Shown here one piece after another: positions 52,344 to 61,949 of a DNA stretch of 64,000 nt. Under the pieces are notes generated by a model, which saw nothing but the letters and a program-made list of their open reading frames with translations, had not been told where the DNA came from and made no database searches. Position 1 is the stretch's first letter; every line of letters starts with the position of its first letter. The translations under genes were made by a program, and so were the position numbers. The stretch spans positions 186,001 through 250,000 of the forward strand of contig NZ_MDJZ01000016.1 in the NCBI RefSeq assembly GCF_002151125.1, read 5' to 3'. Source of the DNA: Clavibacter michiganensis (GTDB taxonomy: Bacteria > Actinomycetota > Actinomycetes > Actinomycetales > Microbacteriaceae).

Positions 52344-55076
52344 GTGACGACTCCCCCGAAGAAGCCGCTTCCCCTCGAGCCCGACTCCACCCGCGACGGC
52401 ACGCGCGACGCCGTCGAGCCGGCGCTCCGCTCCGACGTCAGCCACCTCGGCGGACTCCTCGGCCAGGTGCTCCGCGAGTCCGGCGGAGAGGATCTCCTGC
52501 GCGACGTGGAGCGGCTGCGCGAGCTCGTGATCGACGCGTACGAGAGCGCGCGCGACGCCTCCATCGACGACGCCGAGCGCCTCGTCGCCACCTTCACGCC
52601 CGAGCGCGCGGAGCAGGTCGCCCGCGCGTTCACCTGCTACTTCCACCTGGCGAACCTGGCCGAGGAGCACCACCGCGTGCGCGTGCTCCGCGAGCGCGAG
52701 GCGGCCGCGGGCTTCGTGCCCGACTCCATCCCGGACGCCGTCGGGAAGCTCACCGAGGAGCTCGGCCGCGAGGAGGCCATGCGGCGCCTCGGCGAGATGC
52801 GCTTCCACCCGGTGCTCACGGCGCACCCGACCGAGGCGCGCCGGCGGGCGGTGGCCACGGGGATCCGCCGCATCGGCGACCTGCTCACCGAGCGCGACGG
52901 CGCCATCGCCGGCACGCTCACGGGCCAGGACGTCGACCGCCGGCTGCTCGAGGAGATCGACGGCCTGTGGCGCACGTCGCCGCTGCGCACCACGCGGCCG
53001 ACGCCGCTCGACGAGGTGCGCACCGCGATGGGCGTCTTCGACCAGACCCTGTTCGAGGTCGTGCCGCGCGTCTACCGCCTGCTCGACGACTGGCTGCTCG
53101 GCGACGACGCCGGCGTGCGCGACGCGGTCGCGCCCGCGTTCTTCCGGCTCGGCAACTGGATCGCGGCGGATCGCGACGGCAACCCGTACGTCACCGCCGC
53201 GGTCACCGAGGAGGCCGCGGGCATCGCGAGCGAGCACATCCTGCTCGGGCTCGAGCGCGTGGCCCTGCGCGTCGGCCGGTCGCTCACCCTCGGCGACGCC
53301 GACACCCCGCCGAGCGCGGAGCTCCGCGAGCTCGCCGCCGCGCAGGACGCCATCGCGCCGCACCTCACCGCCCGCATCGGCACGCGCGCCCCGGCCGAGC
53401 TGCACCGCCGCGTGCTGCTCGTGATCGCCGACCGCCTCGCCGCCACGCGCACGCGCCACGACGACCCCATCGCCTACCCGTCCGCCGCCGAGCTCCTCGC
53501 CGACCTCCGCGTGCTGCAGGCGTCGCTGCGGAGCGCGGGCGCGCACCGCATCGCGGGCGGCGAGCTGCAGGGCCTCATCTGGCAGGCCGAGACCTTCGGC
53601 TTCCACCTCGCCGAGATGGAGGTGCGGCAGCACTCGCAGGTGCACCGCGAGGCGCTCCGCGAGGTGCTCGCGGTCGCCTCAGCCGATGCGGCGGGCGACG
53701 CGGCTCCCGAGCTCGCGCCGATGACCGTCGAGGTGCTCGACGTGTTCCGCACGCTCGCGCGCCTGCAGGAGCGGCACGGGGTCGCGCCGTTCTCCCGCTT
53801 CATCGTGTCGTTCACGCAGTCCGCCGACGACATCCGCACGGTGCACGAGCTGGCCGCGCTCGCGCTCGGCTCGGCGGAGCAGGCGCCCGTCCTCGACGTC
53901 ATCCCGCTGTTCGAGACGTTCGCTGACCTCGATGCGAGCACCGAGATCCTCGACGGCATGATCCGCCTGCCGCAGGTCGAGGCCCGCCTCGCCGCCACCG
54001 GTCGCAAGCTCGAGGTCATGCTCGGCTACTCCGACTCCTCGAAGGACGTCGGGCCGGTCTCCGCGACCTTCGCGCTGTTCGACGCGCAGGCCCGCATCGC
54101 CGCGTGGGCGCGCGAGAACGACATCGAGCTCACCCTCTTCCACGGCCGCGGCGGCGCGCTGGGCCGGGGTGGCGGTCCGGCCGACCGCGCGGTGCGGGCC
54201 CAGCCGCCGGGATCCGTCGACGGCCGCTTCAAGCTCACCGAGCAGGGCGAGGTGATCTTCGCCCACTACGGCGACAAGCGCATCGCCGCCCGCCACATCG
54301 AGCAGATGGCCGCCGCGACCCTGCTGGCGTCCGCACCGTCGAATGAGGAGCGCAACGCGGAGGCGGCCCAGGGATCGGCCGAGATGGTCCGCACCATGGA
54401 CGAGGCGTCGCGCGCCCGCTTCTTCGAGCTCGTGAAGGCGCCCGGCTTCGCGCCGTGGTTCGCGCAGGTCACGCCGATGGAGGAGATCGGGCTGCTGGCG
54501 CTCGGCTCGCGGCCCGCCCGCCGCGGCCTGTCGGTCGAGTCGCTCGAGGATCTCCGCGCGATCCCGTGGGTGTTCGCCTGGACGCAGGCGCGCATCAACC
54601 TCACGGGCTGGTTCGGCCTCGGATCCGCGCTCGCCGCAGTCGGCGACGAGGCCGTGCTCCGCAGGGCCTACGAGGAGTGGCCGCTGTTCACGTCGATGAT
54701 CGACAACGTCGAGATGTCGCTCGCCAAGACCGACGGCCGCCTCGCGGAGCGCTACCTCGCCCTCGGTGACCGGCCGGACCTCGCGGCGCTCGTCACCGAG
54801 GAGATGGAGCTGACGCGCGAGTGGGTCCGGAAGGCGACCGGCCGCGGCGACATCCTCGAGGGCCGACCGGTGCTGCGCCGGGCCGTGCGCCTCCGGAGCC
54901 CGTACGTCGACGCGCTGTCGCTGCTGCAGCTGCGCGCCCTGCGCGCGCTGCGCACCACGGCTTCCGACGCGGCAGGCCAGGCCGCTCCCGGCCAGGCTGA
55001 CCCGACGGATCCCGACCACCGGCTCCTGCTGCTCACCGTCAACGGCATCGCGGCGGGGCTGCAGAACACGGGCTGA
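52344..55076 (+). CDS. ppc: Phosphoenolpyruvate carboxylase
   Basis: A 910-residue PEP carboxylase, which makes oxaloacetate from PEP and bicarbonate to refill the TCA cycle. The catalytic His161 is in VLTAHPTEARRR; LGYSDSSKDVGPVSA and FHGRGGALGRGGGP (His600 to Gly610) form the PEP and bicarbonate site; the C-terminus LQNTG reaches the active site as in other PEPCs. Full length for the bacterial family. The start is GTG 52344, probably leaderless. It is a single-gene unit closed by a strong hairpin. Confidence 0.97.
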   Translation: MTTPPKKPLPLEPDSTRDGTRDAVEPALRSDVSHLGGLLGQVLRESGGEDLLRDVERLRELVIDAYESARDASIDDAERLVATFTPERAEQVARAFTCYFHLANLAEEHHRVRVLREREAAAGFVPDSIPDAVGKLTEELGREEAMRRLGEMRFHPVLTAHPTEARRRAVATGIRRIGDLLTERDGAIAGTLTGQDVDRRLLEEIDGLWRTSPLRTTRPTPLDEVRTAMGVFDQTLFEVVPRVYRLLDDWLLGDDAGVRDAVAPAFFRLGNWIAADRDGNPYVTAAVTEEAAGIASEHILLGLERVALRVGRSLTLGDADTPPSAELRELAAAQDAIAPHLTARIGTRAPAELHRRVLLVIADRLAATRTRHDDPIAYPSAAELLADLRVLQASLRSAGAHRIAGGELQGLIWQAETFGFHLAEMEVRQHSQVHREALREVLAVASADAAGDAAPELAPMTVEVLDVFRTLARLQERHGVAPFSRFIVSFTQSADDIRTVHELAALALGSAEQAPVLDVIPLFETFADLDASTEILDGMIRLPQVEARLAATGRKLEVMLGYSDSSKDVGPVSATFALFDAQARIAAWARENDIELTLFHGRGGALGRGGGPADRAVRAQPPGSVDGRFKLTEQGEVIFAHYGDKRIAARHIEQMAAATLLASAPSNEERNAEAAQGSAEMVRTMDEASRARFFELVKAPGFAPWFAQVTPMEEIGLLALGSRPARRGLSVESLEDLRAIPWVFAWTQARINLTGWFGLGSALAAVGDEAVLRRAYEEWPLFTSMIDNVEMSLAKTDGRLAERYLALGDRPDLAALVTEEMELTREWVRKATGRGDILEGRPVLRRAVRLRSPYVDALSLLQLRALRALRTTASDAAGQAAPGQADPTDPDHRLLLLTVNGIAAGLQNTG

Positions 55077-55093
55077 TCCGCGCCCGCACCCGC

Positions 55094-55133
55094 GCGACGG
55101 CGGCCGGCTCCCGAGGGGGCCGGCCGCCGTCGC
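55094..55133 (+). terminator. Hairpin terminator of ppc
   Basis: A perfect 15-bp stem (55094-55108 with 55119-55133) and a 10-nt loop, 17 bp past the ppc stop. Confidence 0.82.
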
Positions 55134-55675
55134 CTCGTGGAAGGGAGGGCTGCGCTCCACGCCGGGACATGGACACGTCGACGGCGACGCCGTACCGCCG
55201 GCTTCAGGACGCCCCGAGCGCCGATGCGGCGGCGGCGATCACGAGGCGCGTGGCCGCGGAGGGCGTCTCGTCCAGCACCCCTCACCGGACTCATCCCCGG
55301 ACCGGTCCATCGAGACATGCCGCGCTCGTGCCGGCACGAGTGCGCATCCGCCACCCACGGAGTCCGGCGAGCGGTCTCCTGTCGGACGCCGGCGAGTGGC
55401 CGTGTTCCCGACGATGCGTCCCTTCCCCAGCCCGGCTGCGCCCGCCGCGGGCCGGTCATCATGGCGGTGCTGCTCTCCTTGCTCGCAGTTGTGGGGCGGA
55501 TCCACGGCATGAGGGATCCGGGAGGCGTGGGGAACGGGACCATGTCATCGCCCTGGGCGTCGAGGGCAGCGTCCCGCGCCGTGAGGCTGCGGTGGAAGCT
55601 GGGCCGGGATGACGCGCACGATGCGACTCAGGGTCGAAGAGCCGTTCCGCACGGTCGAGCCGGGGTAGGGGCGGA
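55134..55675. other. 540-bp region without a supported gene
   Basis: Frames on both strands are short, lack ribosome binding sites and have Arg/Pro/His-rich noncoding character. The third-position GC bias that marks real genes here is not maintained in any frame. A decayed gene or an unrecognised RNA could be present, but nothing specific was seen. Confidence 0.5.
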
Positions 55676-56962
55676 TCAGCGGTACTGGATCGCGAGCACG
55701 GTGACGTCGTCATCGTGGGATTCGCGGCGGCCCCGGTCCTCGAGGCGGGAGACGAGGCGGTCCGGGTCCGGCTCCGCCACGGCGAACTGCTCGAACCGAT
55801 CGATCGCACCGCTGTCGTCGCCGAACAGGTCGAGGACTCCGTCACTGACGACGAGGACCACGTCCCCCGGGCGTAGCGCCGTCTCGTGGTCCGTCCAGGT
55901 CGCTCCGACACCGATGGGCAGGTCCATGCCTCGGAGCCATTCGCGACTACCGTCCGCTCGCAGCACGAGCGCCAGTCCGTGGCCGGCGTCGACCCATCGG
56001 ACCATTCCGTCCACGCTGATGTGCATGTGGAAGCACGTCGTGAACTGCTCGGTGGTCGGCGCATCGAGGACGGTGGCGGTCCGGCTCACCGCAGCGTCGG
56101 GTCCGCCCCCTTGGACCGATGATCGGAGCACGGACCTCACGACGGCGGCGATCATGCCGGCTCCGACGCCCTTGCCCATGACGTCGCCGAGGGTGAAGGC
56201 AGCGCCCTGATCGATCGGGAACCAGTCGTAGAAGTCACCGCCGACGGAGCGGGTCGGCAGGCACACGGCCCGGACCGTGAATTCCGCCGGGATCTCCGCG
56301 GTCGACACCGGAAGCAGGGAGCGCTGGACGAGCGCGGCTTGGTTGATCTCCGTCTCTGCCTGGCGCCGAAGCGCCTGGACGGCCCGCAGGCGCTCCGCGC
56401 CCTGTCGGGCGAGTTCATTGGTGACGCCGGCCACGGCGGTGAACACCACCAGCACGAACACGAGGCGCACGATTTCGCTCGCCCCGAGGTCGGTCTCGCC
56501 GAGGAGCATGGGGACGAGGAACGTCGCGGCCGTTCCGAGCAGTGGGTAGAAGATGTTCTGCCGACCCGGCCGTGCGGCGATCCAGATGACCGGCAGCAGC
56601 ACCGCGGCGAGGAACGGGGAACGAGCGTCGCCAGTCCCGAACCGCAGGAGCCCGATCGCGACGAAGTCGACGATCGGGATGAGCAGCTCGAACCGGGCGA
56701 GTTCCGGTCGTGTCACGAGCACCCCGGCGGACGCCAGCCCGAGGGTCGCCAATGCCACGCCGGCCCACATGCTCGACGCGTTCGTCACCGTCAGCCACGG
56801 GAGCAGCACGCTGCAGACCGCCGCGACGACGGACACCACGACGACCACCGCCTGGTTCATGACAGGAGTCGTCCGCAGCCCGGCTCCCGTCCGAGCGGGA
56901 ACTACTAGGTCCGCCCCGCCATGAGGGTCGACGGTCTGGGCGCGGGGTGTGTGCGTCGTCAC
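55676..56962 (-). CDS. Membrane-bound SpoIIE-type PP2C phosphatase (RsbU-like)
   Basis: A 428-residue protein. The N-terminal half carries about five to six membrane helices (VVVVVSVVAAVCSVLLPWL onward to about residue 175), then a short coiled segment (EINQAALVQRSLLPVS), then a SpoIIE/PP2C domain with metal-binding Asp in VGGDFYDWF, GDVMGKGVGAGM, DAGHG and VVSDGVLDLFGD. Such phosphatases dephosphorylate anti-anti-sigma factors in partner-switching cascades. No anti-sigma or STAS gene is nearby. The start is GTG 56962 with a TAGCGT -10 six nt upstream. Codon use is less extreme than in neighbours. Confidence 0.9.
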   Translation of the reverse strand: MTTHTPRAQTVDPHGGADLVVPARTGAGLRTTPVMNQAVVVVVSVVAAVCSVLLPWLTVTNASSMWAGVALATLGLASAGVLVTRPELARFELLIPIVDFVAIGLLRFGTGDARSPFLAAVLLPVIWIAARPGRQNIFYPLLGTAATFLVPMLLGETDLGASEIVRLVFVLVVFTAVAGVTNELARQGAERLRAVQALRRQAETEINQAALVQRSLLPVSTAEIPAEFTVRAVCLPTRSVGGDFYDWFPIDQGAAFTLGDVMGKGVGAGMIAAVVRSVLRSSVQGGGPDAAVSRTATVLDAPTTEQFTTCFHMHISVDGMVRWVDAGHGLALVLRADGSREWLRGMDLPIGVGATWTDHETALRPGDVVLVVSDGVLDLFGDDSGAIDRFEQFAVAEPDPDRLVSRLEDRGRRESHDDDVTVLAIQYR

Positions 56963-57150
56963 CCTCTGACGCTATCTGCCGCGCGACGATGAGGGAACGC
57001 GCCCTTTCGTGGGGCACCGGCATCCGCCCCCACCTGCCTTCCTCGGCGTGCGTGCGAGCTCAGGAGGAGAAGTGGCGCGATCGCCGCGCGTCGAGTCCAT
57101 GGGCCCACGATGACGGGGTGCGTCGACGGCGCAGTGACGTCAGTTCGAGG

Positions 57151-58242
57151 CTACGCGGCCCCGACCTCGCGGCGGATCGCGGCCGCGAAGCGGTCGATGT
57201 CGTCCTCGGTGGTGTCGAAGGAGCACATCCAGCGCACCTCGCGGCGGGCCGGGTCCCAGTCGTAGAAGCGGAACTCGGAGCGGAGGCGGTCGGCGACGCC
57301 CTCGGGGAGGATCGCGAACAGGCCGTTCGCCTGCGTCTCCTGCGTGAACTCGACGCCGTCGACGCCGTCGAGCGCGGCCCGGAGGCGGGCGGCCATGCCG
57401 TTCGCGTGGCGCGCGGAGCGGAGGTAGAGCGGCACGCCGTCGACCTCGGATCCGAGGAGCGCCAGCAGCTGCGCGCTCACGAACCGCATCTTCGAGGCGA
57501 GCTGCATGTTGAGCTTGCGGAGGTAGGTCAGCCCCTCCGACGCCTCGGGGTCGAGCACCACGATGGCCTCGCCGTAGAGCAGGCCGTTCTTGGTGCCGCC
57601 GAAGCTGACGACGTCGACTCCCGCGTCCGACGTGAAGGCGCGGAAGGGCGCGTCCAGCGTGGCCGCCGCGTTGGAGAGGCGCGCGCCGTCCATGTGCAGG
57701 CGCATGCCGCGCTCGTGCGCGTGGTCGGCGATCGCCCGCACCTCGGCCGGCGTGTAGACGGTGCCGAGCTCGGTGGTCTGCGTGATGCTCACGGCCAGCG
57801 GCTGCGCGCGGTGCTCGTCGCCCCAGCCCCAGGCCTCGCGGTCGATGAGCTCGGGGGTGAGCTTGCCGTCCTCGGTGGGCACCTGGAGCAGCTTGATGCC
57901 GGCGACGCGCTCGGGGGCGCCGCCCTCGTCGGTGTTGATGTGCGCGGTGGTCGCGCAGACCACGGCGCCCCAACGCGGCAGCATCGAGAGGAGGCCGGTG
58001 ACGTTCGCGCCCGTGCCGTTGAAGACGGGGAACGCCTCGGCGCCGCGGCCGAAGTGCTCGCCCACGACCTCCTGGAGCCGGGCCGTGTACGCGTCGCCGC
58101 CGTACGCGACCTGGTGCCCGCCGTTCGCGGCCGCGATGGCCTCGAGCACCTCGGGGTGGATCCCGGAGTAGTTGTCGGAGGCGAAGCCGCGGGCGGCGGT
58201 GTCGTGGAGGTGGAGGGGGGAGGCGGCGGTGGCGTCGGTCAC
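57151..58242 (-). CDS. Low-specificity threonine aldolase family protein
   Basis: A 363-residue PLP enzyme of the aromatic amino acid beta-eliminating lyase/threonine aldolase family, giving glycine and acetaldehyde from threonine or a related reaction. The PLP lysine is Lys218 in VSFGGTKNGLL, the PLP-ring Asp is in LHMDGARLSNAA, and FNGTGANVTGLLS binds phosphate. GTG 58242 is chosen because GGGAGG lies 9 nt upstream; an ATG at 58251 directly abuts that site and is the alternative. It diverges from the DUF2254 gene. Confidence 0.92.
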   Translation of the reverse strand: MTDATAASPLHLHDTAARGFASDNYSGIHPEVLEAIAAANGGHQVAYGGDAYTARLQEVVGEHFGRGAEAFPVFNGTGANVTGLLSMLPRWGAVVCATTAHINTDEGGAPERVAGIKLLQVPTEDGKLTPELIDREAWGWGDEHRAQPLAVSITQTTELGTVYTPAEVRAIADHAHERGMRLHMDGARLSNAAATLDAPFRAFTSDAGVDVVSFGGTKNGLLYGEAIVVLDPEASEGLTYLRKLNMQLASKMRFVSAQLLALLGSEVDGVPLYLRSARHANGMAARLRAALDGVDGVEFTQETQANGLFAILPEGVADRLRSEFRFYDWDPARREVRWMCSFDTTEDDIDRFAAAIRREVGAA

Positions 58243-58304
58243 GGGATCCATCCTCCCGCACCCCGCGGAGGGGCGGCGCCGACCGCCACGGCCTAGCCTG
58301 AGGC

Positions 58305-59627
58305 ATGCGATCCCGGCTGCTCCACGCCCGCGAGTCCTTCTGGTTCCTGCCCGCGCTCCTCGGCGTCGGCGCGGTGCTCGCGGCCCTCGGCCTCATCGAG
58401 CTGGACCGGCTGCTCGTCCGCATCGGGGTGGACGACATCCCGCTCGTCGAGGACCTGTCGGCCACCGGCGGGCGCGCGATCCTCTCGGCCATCGGCGGGA
58501 CGATGCTCGGCGTCGCCGCCACCTCCTTCTCCATCACGATCTCCGTGCTCGCCACCACGTCGTCTGCGTACGGGCCGCGCCTCGTGCGGAACTTCATGGC
58601 CGACCGCGGCAACCAGGTCGTGCTCGCCGTCCTCACGTCGACGTTCCTGTACGCGCTGATCGTGCTGCGCTCCATCCACACCGAGGACGACGGGGTGGTC
58701 GGGTTCGTGCCCATCGTCGCCGTGAGCGCGGCCGTGCTGCTGGCGGTGGCCGACGTGGCCGTGCTCGTGTACTTCATCCACCACATCGCGATGTCGGTGC
58801 AGGTCACCACGCTGCAGAGCCGCGTGCTCGCCGACCTCGAGGCCGCCATCGACCGGATCCGGCCGGAGGACCCGGACGCCGACGCGCACGGCCGCCGGGT
58901 GGCCCACGGCGCGGCGCCGGTGACGGGACCGGTCGTCCGCGTCGTGCGGGCCCGCGCCACCGGGTACGTCGCGGGGGTCGCCCTCGACGCGCTCGTCGCC
59001 GACGCCGCGGAGCGCGACGCCCGCTACCGCGTGGTGGCGGTGCCCGGCGACCACGTCGTGGCGGGCGACGCGCTCGTGGAGGTGCACGGCGGATCCGGCG
59101 GGCAGGAGGACGGCGACGACGCCGCGCGCGCCGCCGTCGACCTCCAGTCGGCGCGGACCCCGCACCAGGACCTCGGCTACGCGGTCCAGCAGATGATCGA
59201 GATCGGCGTGCGCGGCCTCGCCTCCGGGACGAACGACCCGTACACGGCGGTCGGCGCGCTCGACGCGCTCTCGGGTGCGCTCCGCACGCTGTGCCTCCGG
59301 CCGGGGGAGGAGGTCGAGGTCCGCTGCGACGCCGACGGCACGCCGCGCGTCGACATCCGCTGGCCGCGGACGGCGGTCCTCGTGGGCGAGGCGTTCCTCG
59401 CGATCCGGGCCTACGGCGTCGGGCACGCGCTCGTGATGCGCGCCGCCCTGCGCCTCGCCGAGCGCCTGGAGACCGTGGCGGACGACGACGTGCGTCGGGC
59501 GCTGCGGCAGGACGTGCGCGCGCTCGCGTCGTCCTACGAGCGGACGGATCCGGAGCCCGTGGACGCCGGGCCCCTCCGGCGCCGTCTGGCCGAGATCGAG
59601 GCGCGGCTGGCCGTCCCGCGGGCCTGA
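58305..59627 (+). CDS. DUF2254 membrane protein
   Basis: A 440-residue protein with four membrane helices in the first 165 residues (FWFLPALLGVGAVLAALGLI; ILSAIGGTMLGVAATSFSIT; VVLAVLTSTFLYALIVLRSI; VAVSAAVLLAVADVAVLVYF) and a large cytoplasmic or extracellular domain containing ARATGYVAGVALDALV and DPYTAVGALDALSGAL. This is the DUF2254 layout; function unknown. TAGCCT lies 5 nt before ATG 58305, so the mRNA is probably leaderless. Confidence 0.9.
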   Translation: MRSRLLHARESFWFLPALLGVGAVLAALGLIELDRLLVRIGVDDIPLVEDLSATGGRAILSAIGGTMLGVAATSFSITISVLATTSSAYGPRLVRNFMADRGNQVVLAVLTSTFLYALIVLRSIHTEDDGVVGFVPIVAVSAAVLLAVADVAVLVYFIHHIAMSVQVTTLQSRVLADLEAAIDRIRPEDPDADAHGRRVAHGAAPVTGPVVRVVRARATGYVAGVALDALVADAAERDARYRVVAVPGDHVVAGDALVEVHGGSGGQEDGDDAARAAVDLQSARTPHQDLGYAVQQMIEIGVRGLASGTNDPYTAVGALDALSGALRTLCLRPGEEVEVRCDADGTPRVDIRWPRTAVLVGEAFLAIRAYGVGHALVMRAALRLAERLETVADDDVRRALRQDVRALASSYERTDPEPVDAGPLRRRLAEIEARLAVPRA

Positions 59628-59656
59628 TCCGGGCGGAGCGGATCCGGGCAGCGGGA

Positions 59657-60328
59657 TCAGGAGCGCGGGAGCGCGTCCGGGAAGCCGTGCAGCGCGACGT
59701 GCTGGAGGAGGATCACCGTCTTGCCGTCGGCGATGCGGCCGTCGGCGACCATCGCGAGCGCCTCCTCGAGCGAGACCTCGATGCGCTCGATGTCCTCGCC
59801 CTCCTCGGCCACGCCGCCGCCCGCGCCCACGACGTCGGCCGGCGTGTAGGAGGCGAGGTAGTGGTGCACGCGCTCGGTCACGGATCCGGGGCTCATGAAC
59901 AGGTCGAACAGGTGCGTGAGCCCGACGACCTCCACGCCCAGCTCCTCGCGGGCCTCGCGGCGGATCGCGTCCTCGGGGGAGTCCTCGTCGAGGAGCCCGG
60001 CCGCCGCCTCCACGAGCATGCCGTCGGGGTGGCCGTTCACGTAGGCCGGGTAGCGGAACTGGCGGGTGAGGAGGATCCGGTGGCTGTCGGCCGCGTAGAG
60101 GAGGACGGTCGCGCCGTCGCCCCGGTCGTACGTCTCGCGCTGCTGCTCCTGCCAGGACCCGTCGCGGAGCCGCAGGTCGAGCGTCGTCCGGCGGAGCACG
60201 TGCCAGCCGTCGGAGGTGACCTCGACGCGCTTCACGACCACGTCCGGGTTGCGGTCGAGGTCCGTGCCGCGGAGGTGGAGGCCGGTGCGGCCCCGCGAGT
60301 CGGGCACGGTCTCGCCGGGGCGCGTCAT
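59657..60328 (-). CDS. nudK: NudK-type Nudix pyrophosphatase
   Basis: A 223-residue Nudix hydrolase resembling E. coli NudK (GDP-mannose/ADP-ribose pyrophosphatase) along its length: ETYDRGDGATVLLYAADS, a NudK-form Nudix box GLLDEDSPEDAIRREAREEL, FDLFMSPGSVTERVHHY and DGKTVILLQH near the end. As in NudK the box is one residue shorter than the classical GX5E form at its start, but the catalytic REUXEE core is intact. It removes nucleotide sugars or ADP-ribose. It lies downstream of the SQR-like gene in the same direction, beyond a hairpin. Confidence 0.93.
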   Translation of the reverse strand: MTRPGETVPDSRGRTGLHLRGTDLDRNPDVVVKRVEVTSDGWHVLRRTTLDLRLRDGSWQEQQRETYDRGDGATVLLYAADSHRILLTRQFRYPAYVNGHPDGMLVEAAAGLLDEDSPEDAIRREAREELGVEVVGLTHLFDLFMSPGSVTERVHHYLASYTPADVVGAGGGVAEEGEDIERIEVSLEEALAMVADGRIADGKTVILLQHVALHGFPDALPRS

Positions 60329-60361
60329 GCGGCCATCCTCGCCGGGCGGAAAGCGGCGGCG

Positions 60362-60394
60362 CGTCCGCCGGAGGGCGGATCCGCGCGGCGGACG
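60362..60394 (-). terminator. Hairpin after the SQR-like gene
   Basis: CGTCCGCCG (60362-60370) pairs perfectly with CGGCGGACG (60386-60394) around a 15-nt loop, just past the stop of the leftward flavoprotein gene. Confidence 0.55.
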
Positions 60395-60401
60395 TCGTGG
60401 G

Positions 60402-61673
60402 TCAGGCGCGGCCCTGCAGGATCAGGTTCCAGTACACCCACGGGAGCACGTACCGGTCGGCGAGGAACGTGATGCGGCGCTCCTTCGCGAGGCCCTTCCA
60501 GCCCGGGATCGTGGGCTTCGGGCGGTAGCGGTCGTCGAACTCGGCGAACACCACCGTGGAGCGCGAGACCACGAACGGGCACACCGAGTAGCCGTCGTAC
60601 GTCTGGGGCAAGGCCTTGCCCTGGAGCGCCGCGACGAGGTTCTTGGCCACCGCAGTGGTCTGGTTGCGCAGCGCGCCGCCGGACTTCGAGTTGGTGGTCG
60701 CGGCGGCGTCGCCGAGCGCCCACACGTCGGGGAAGCGCGGGTGGCGGAGGGTCAGCGGATCCACCTCGACGAAGCCGCCCGGGTCGCCCGGCGCCGCGAG
60801 GCCGGTGCTCGCGAGCCAGTCGGGCGCGGACTGCGGCGGGACTGCGTGCAGGACGTCGTAGGGGATGGTCTCGCGGCCGACGTCGCCCCGGTCGTCGGCG
60901 CGCGCCGCGTGGTCCGGCCCGAGGAGCGCGCGGGCGCGGTCGTCACCCGCGATGTCGACGGTGCGGGCGACCGGATCCACCGCCACGAGCTCGCGGCCGT
61001 ACCGCACCTCGATGCCGTACTCGGCGACCTTGCGCTCGAGCTCGGCGTCGATGAGCGGCATGCCGAACAGGGTGGGCGTCGGCACGACGAGCACCACGCG
61101 GATGTCGTCGAGCACGCCGATCGCGCGCCAGTGGTCGCACGCGAGGTACATCGGCTTCTGCGACGCGCCCGAGCAGGTGCCGGGGCCGCCCGGCTGCGTG
61201 AAGACGACCGTGCCGGAGCGCACGTCGCGCAGCACCCTCGACGCCTTCGCGGCGTAGTGGTGCTCGTAGTTGGAGACGCCGACCGGGGACGCCATCGCCT
61301 CGGCGAGGCCGGGCACGGCGTCCCAGTCCTTCTGGATGCCGGGGCACACGATGAGCTGGCCGTAGCCGACGCTCCCGCCCGAGGCGAGGGCGACCGTCCT
61401 CGCGTGCGGGTCGATGCCGGCGACGCGGTCCTGGATCCACGTGACGCCCTTCGGCGTGACGGACCCCTGCGGCCGCGTGGCCTGCGACGCTCGGGCGGTG
61501 CCGCCCGCCACGTGCGAGAACATCGGCTGGTAGTAGTGCGTGTCGCGCGGCTCGATGACCGCGACGTCGTCGACGCCGTAGCGCCGGAGGCGGCCCGCGA
61601 CCGAGAGCCCCGCGTTCCCCCCGCCGATGACGAGCACGTCGTGGTGGGCGGGCGCGCTGCCGGGTGAGGTCAT
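60402..61673 (-). CDS. Sulfide:quinone oxidoreductase-like flavoprotein (SQOR type)
   Basis: A 423-residue FAD protein. The FAD loop is VLVIGGGNAGLSVAGRLR; YYQPMFSHVAGG and VWALGDAAATTNSKSGGALR are typical of the SQR/NDH-2 superfamily. Two cysteines match the redox pair of type II (human SQOR-like) enzymes: Cys167 in GPGTCSGASQKPMYL and Cys365 in YDGYSVCPFVVS. It probably oxidises sulfide or a persulfide at the membrane face and reduces the quinone pool. TAGGTT stands 6 nt before its ATG (leaderless). No persulfide dioxygenase or rhodanese is adjacent. Confidence 0.9.
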   Translation of the reverse strand: MTSPGSAPAHHDVLVIGGGNAGLSVAGRLRRYGVDDVAVIEPRDTHYYQPMFSHVAGGTARASQATRPQGSVTPKGVTWIQDRVAGIDPHARTVALASGGSVGYGQLIVCPGIQKDWDAVPGLAEAMASPVGVSNYEHHYAAKASRVLRDVRSGTVVFTQPGGPGTCSGASQKPMYLACDHWRAIGVLDDIRVVLVVPTPTLFGMPLIDAELERKVAEYGIEVRYGRELVAVDPVARTVDIAGDDRARALLGPDHAARADDRGDVGRETIPYDVLHAVPPQSAPDWLASTGLAAPGDPGGFVEVDPLTLRHPRFPDVWALGDAAATTNSKSGGALRNQTTAVAKNLVAALQGKALPQTYDGYSVCPFVVSRSTVVFAEFDDRYRPKPTIPGWKGLAKERRITFLADRYVLPWVYWNLILQGRA

Positions 61674-61949
61674 GGCCTCAACCTAGGCCCGGCGTGCGTC
61701 ATCCGGGCGGGTGCGGTCGAAGCGCGGGTCCGGATGGGAGCGCCGCCGGCTCCTCGCGGCCCTGGCCGGAAAGCGCACGCCGGCCAGCCGTCGGTGGCCG
61801 CGGAGCGAAGCGCGGACGCTCCCGCCTGGAGGAACGCTGGACGTGCGGGACGAGCCGGGCGCCCGGCCCGTCTCCTTGACGTGCCGGTCATCCAGCCGGC
61901 ATCGCGATCCCGCATCCGGGAGCGCGCCAACGACCATCAGGAGCACCAC

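Noticed and set aside
55169-55612. Plus-strand 147-codon frame after ppc
   Set aside because: No ribosome binding site, His/Arg/Pro-rich noncoding composition and no recognisable domain.
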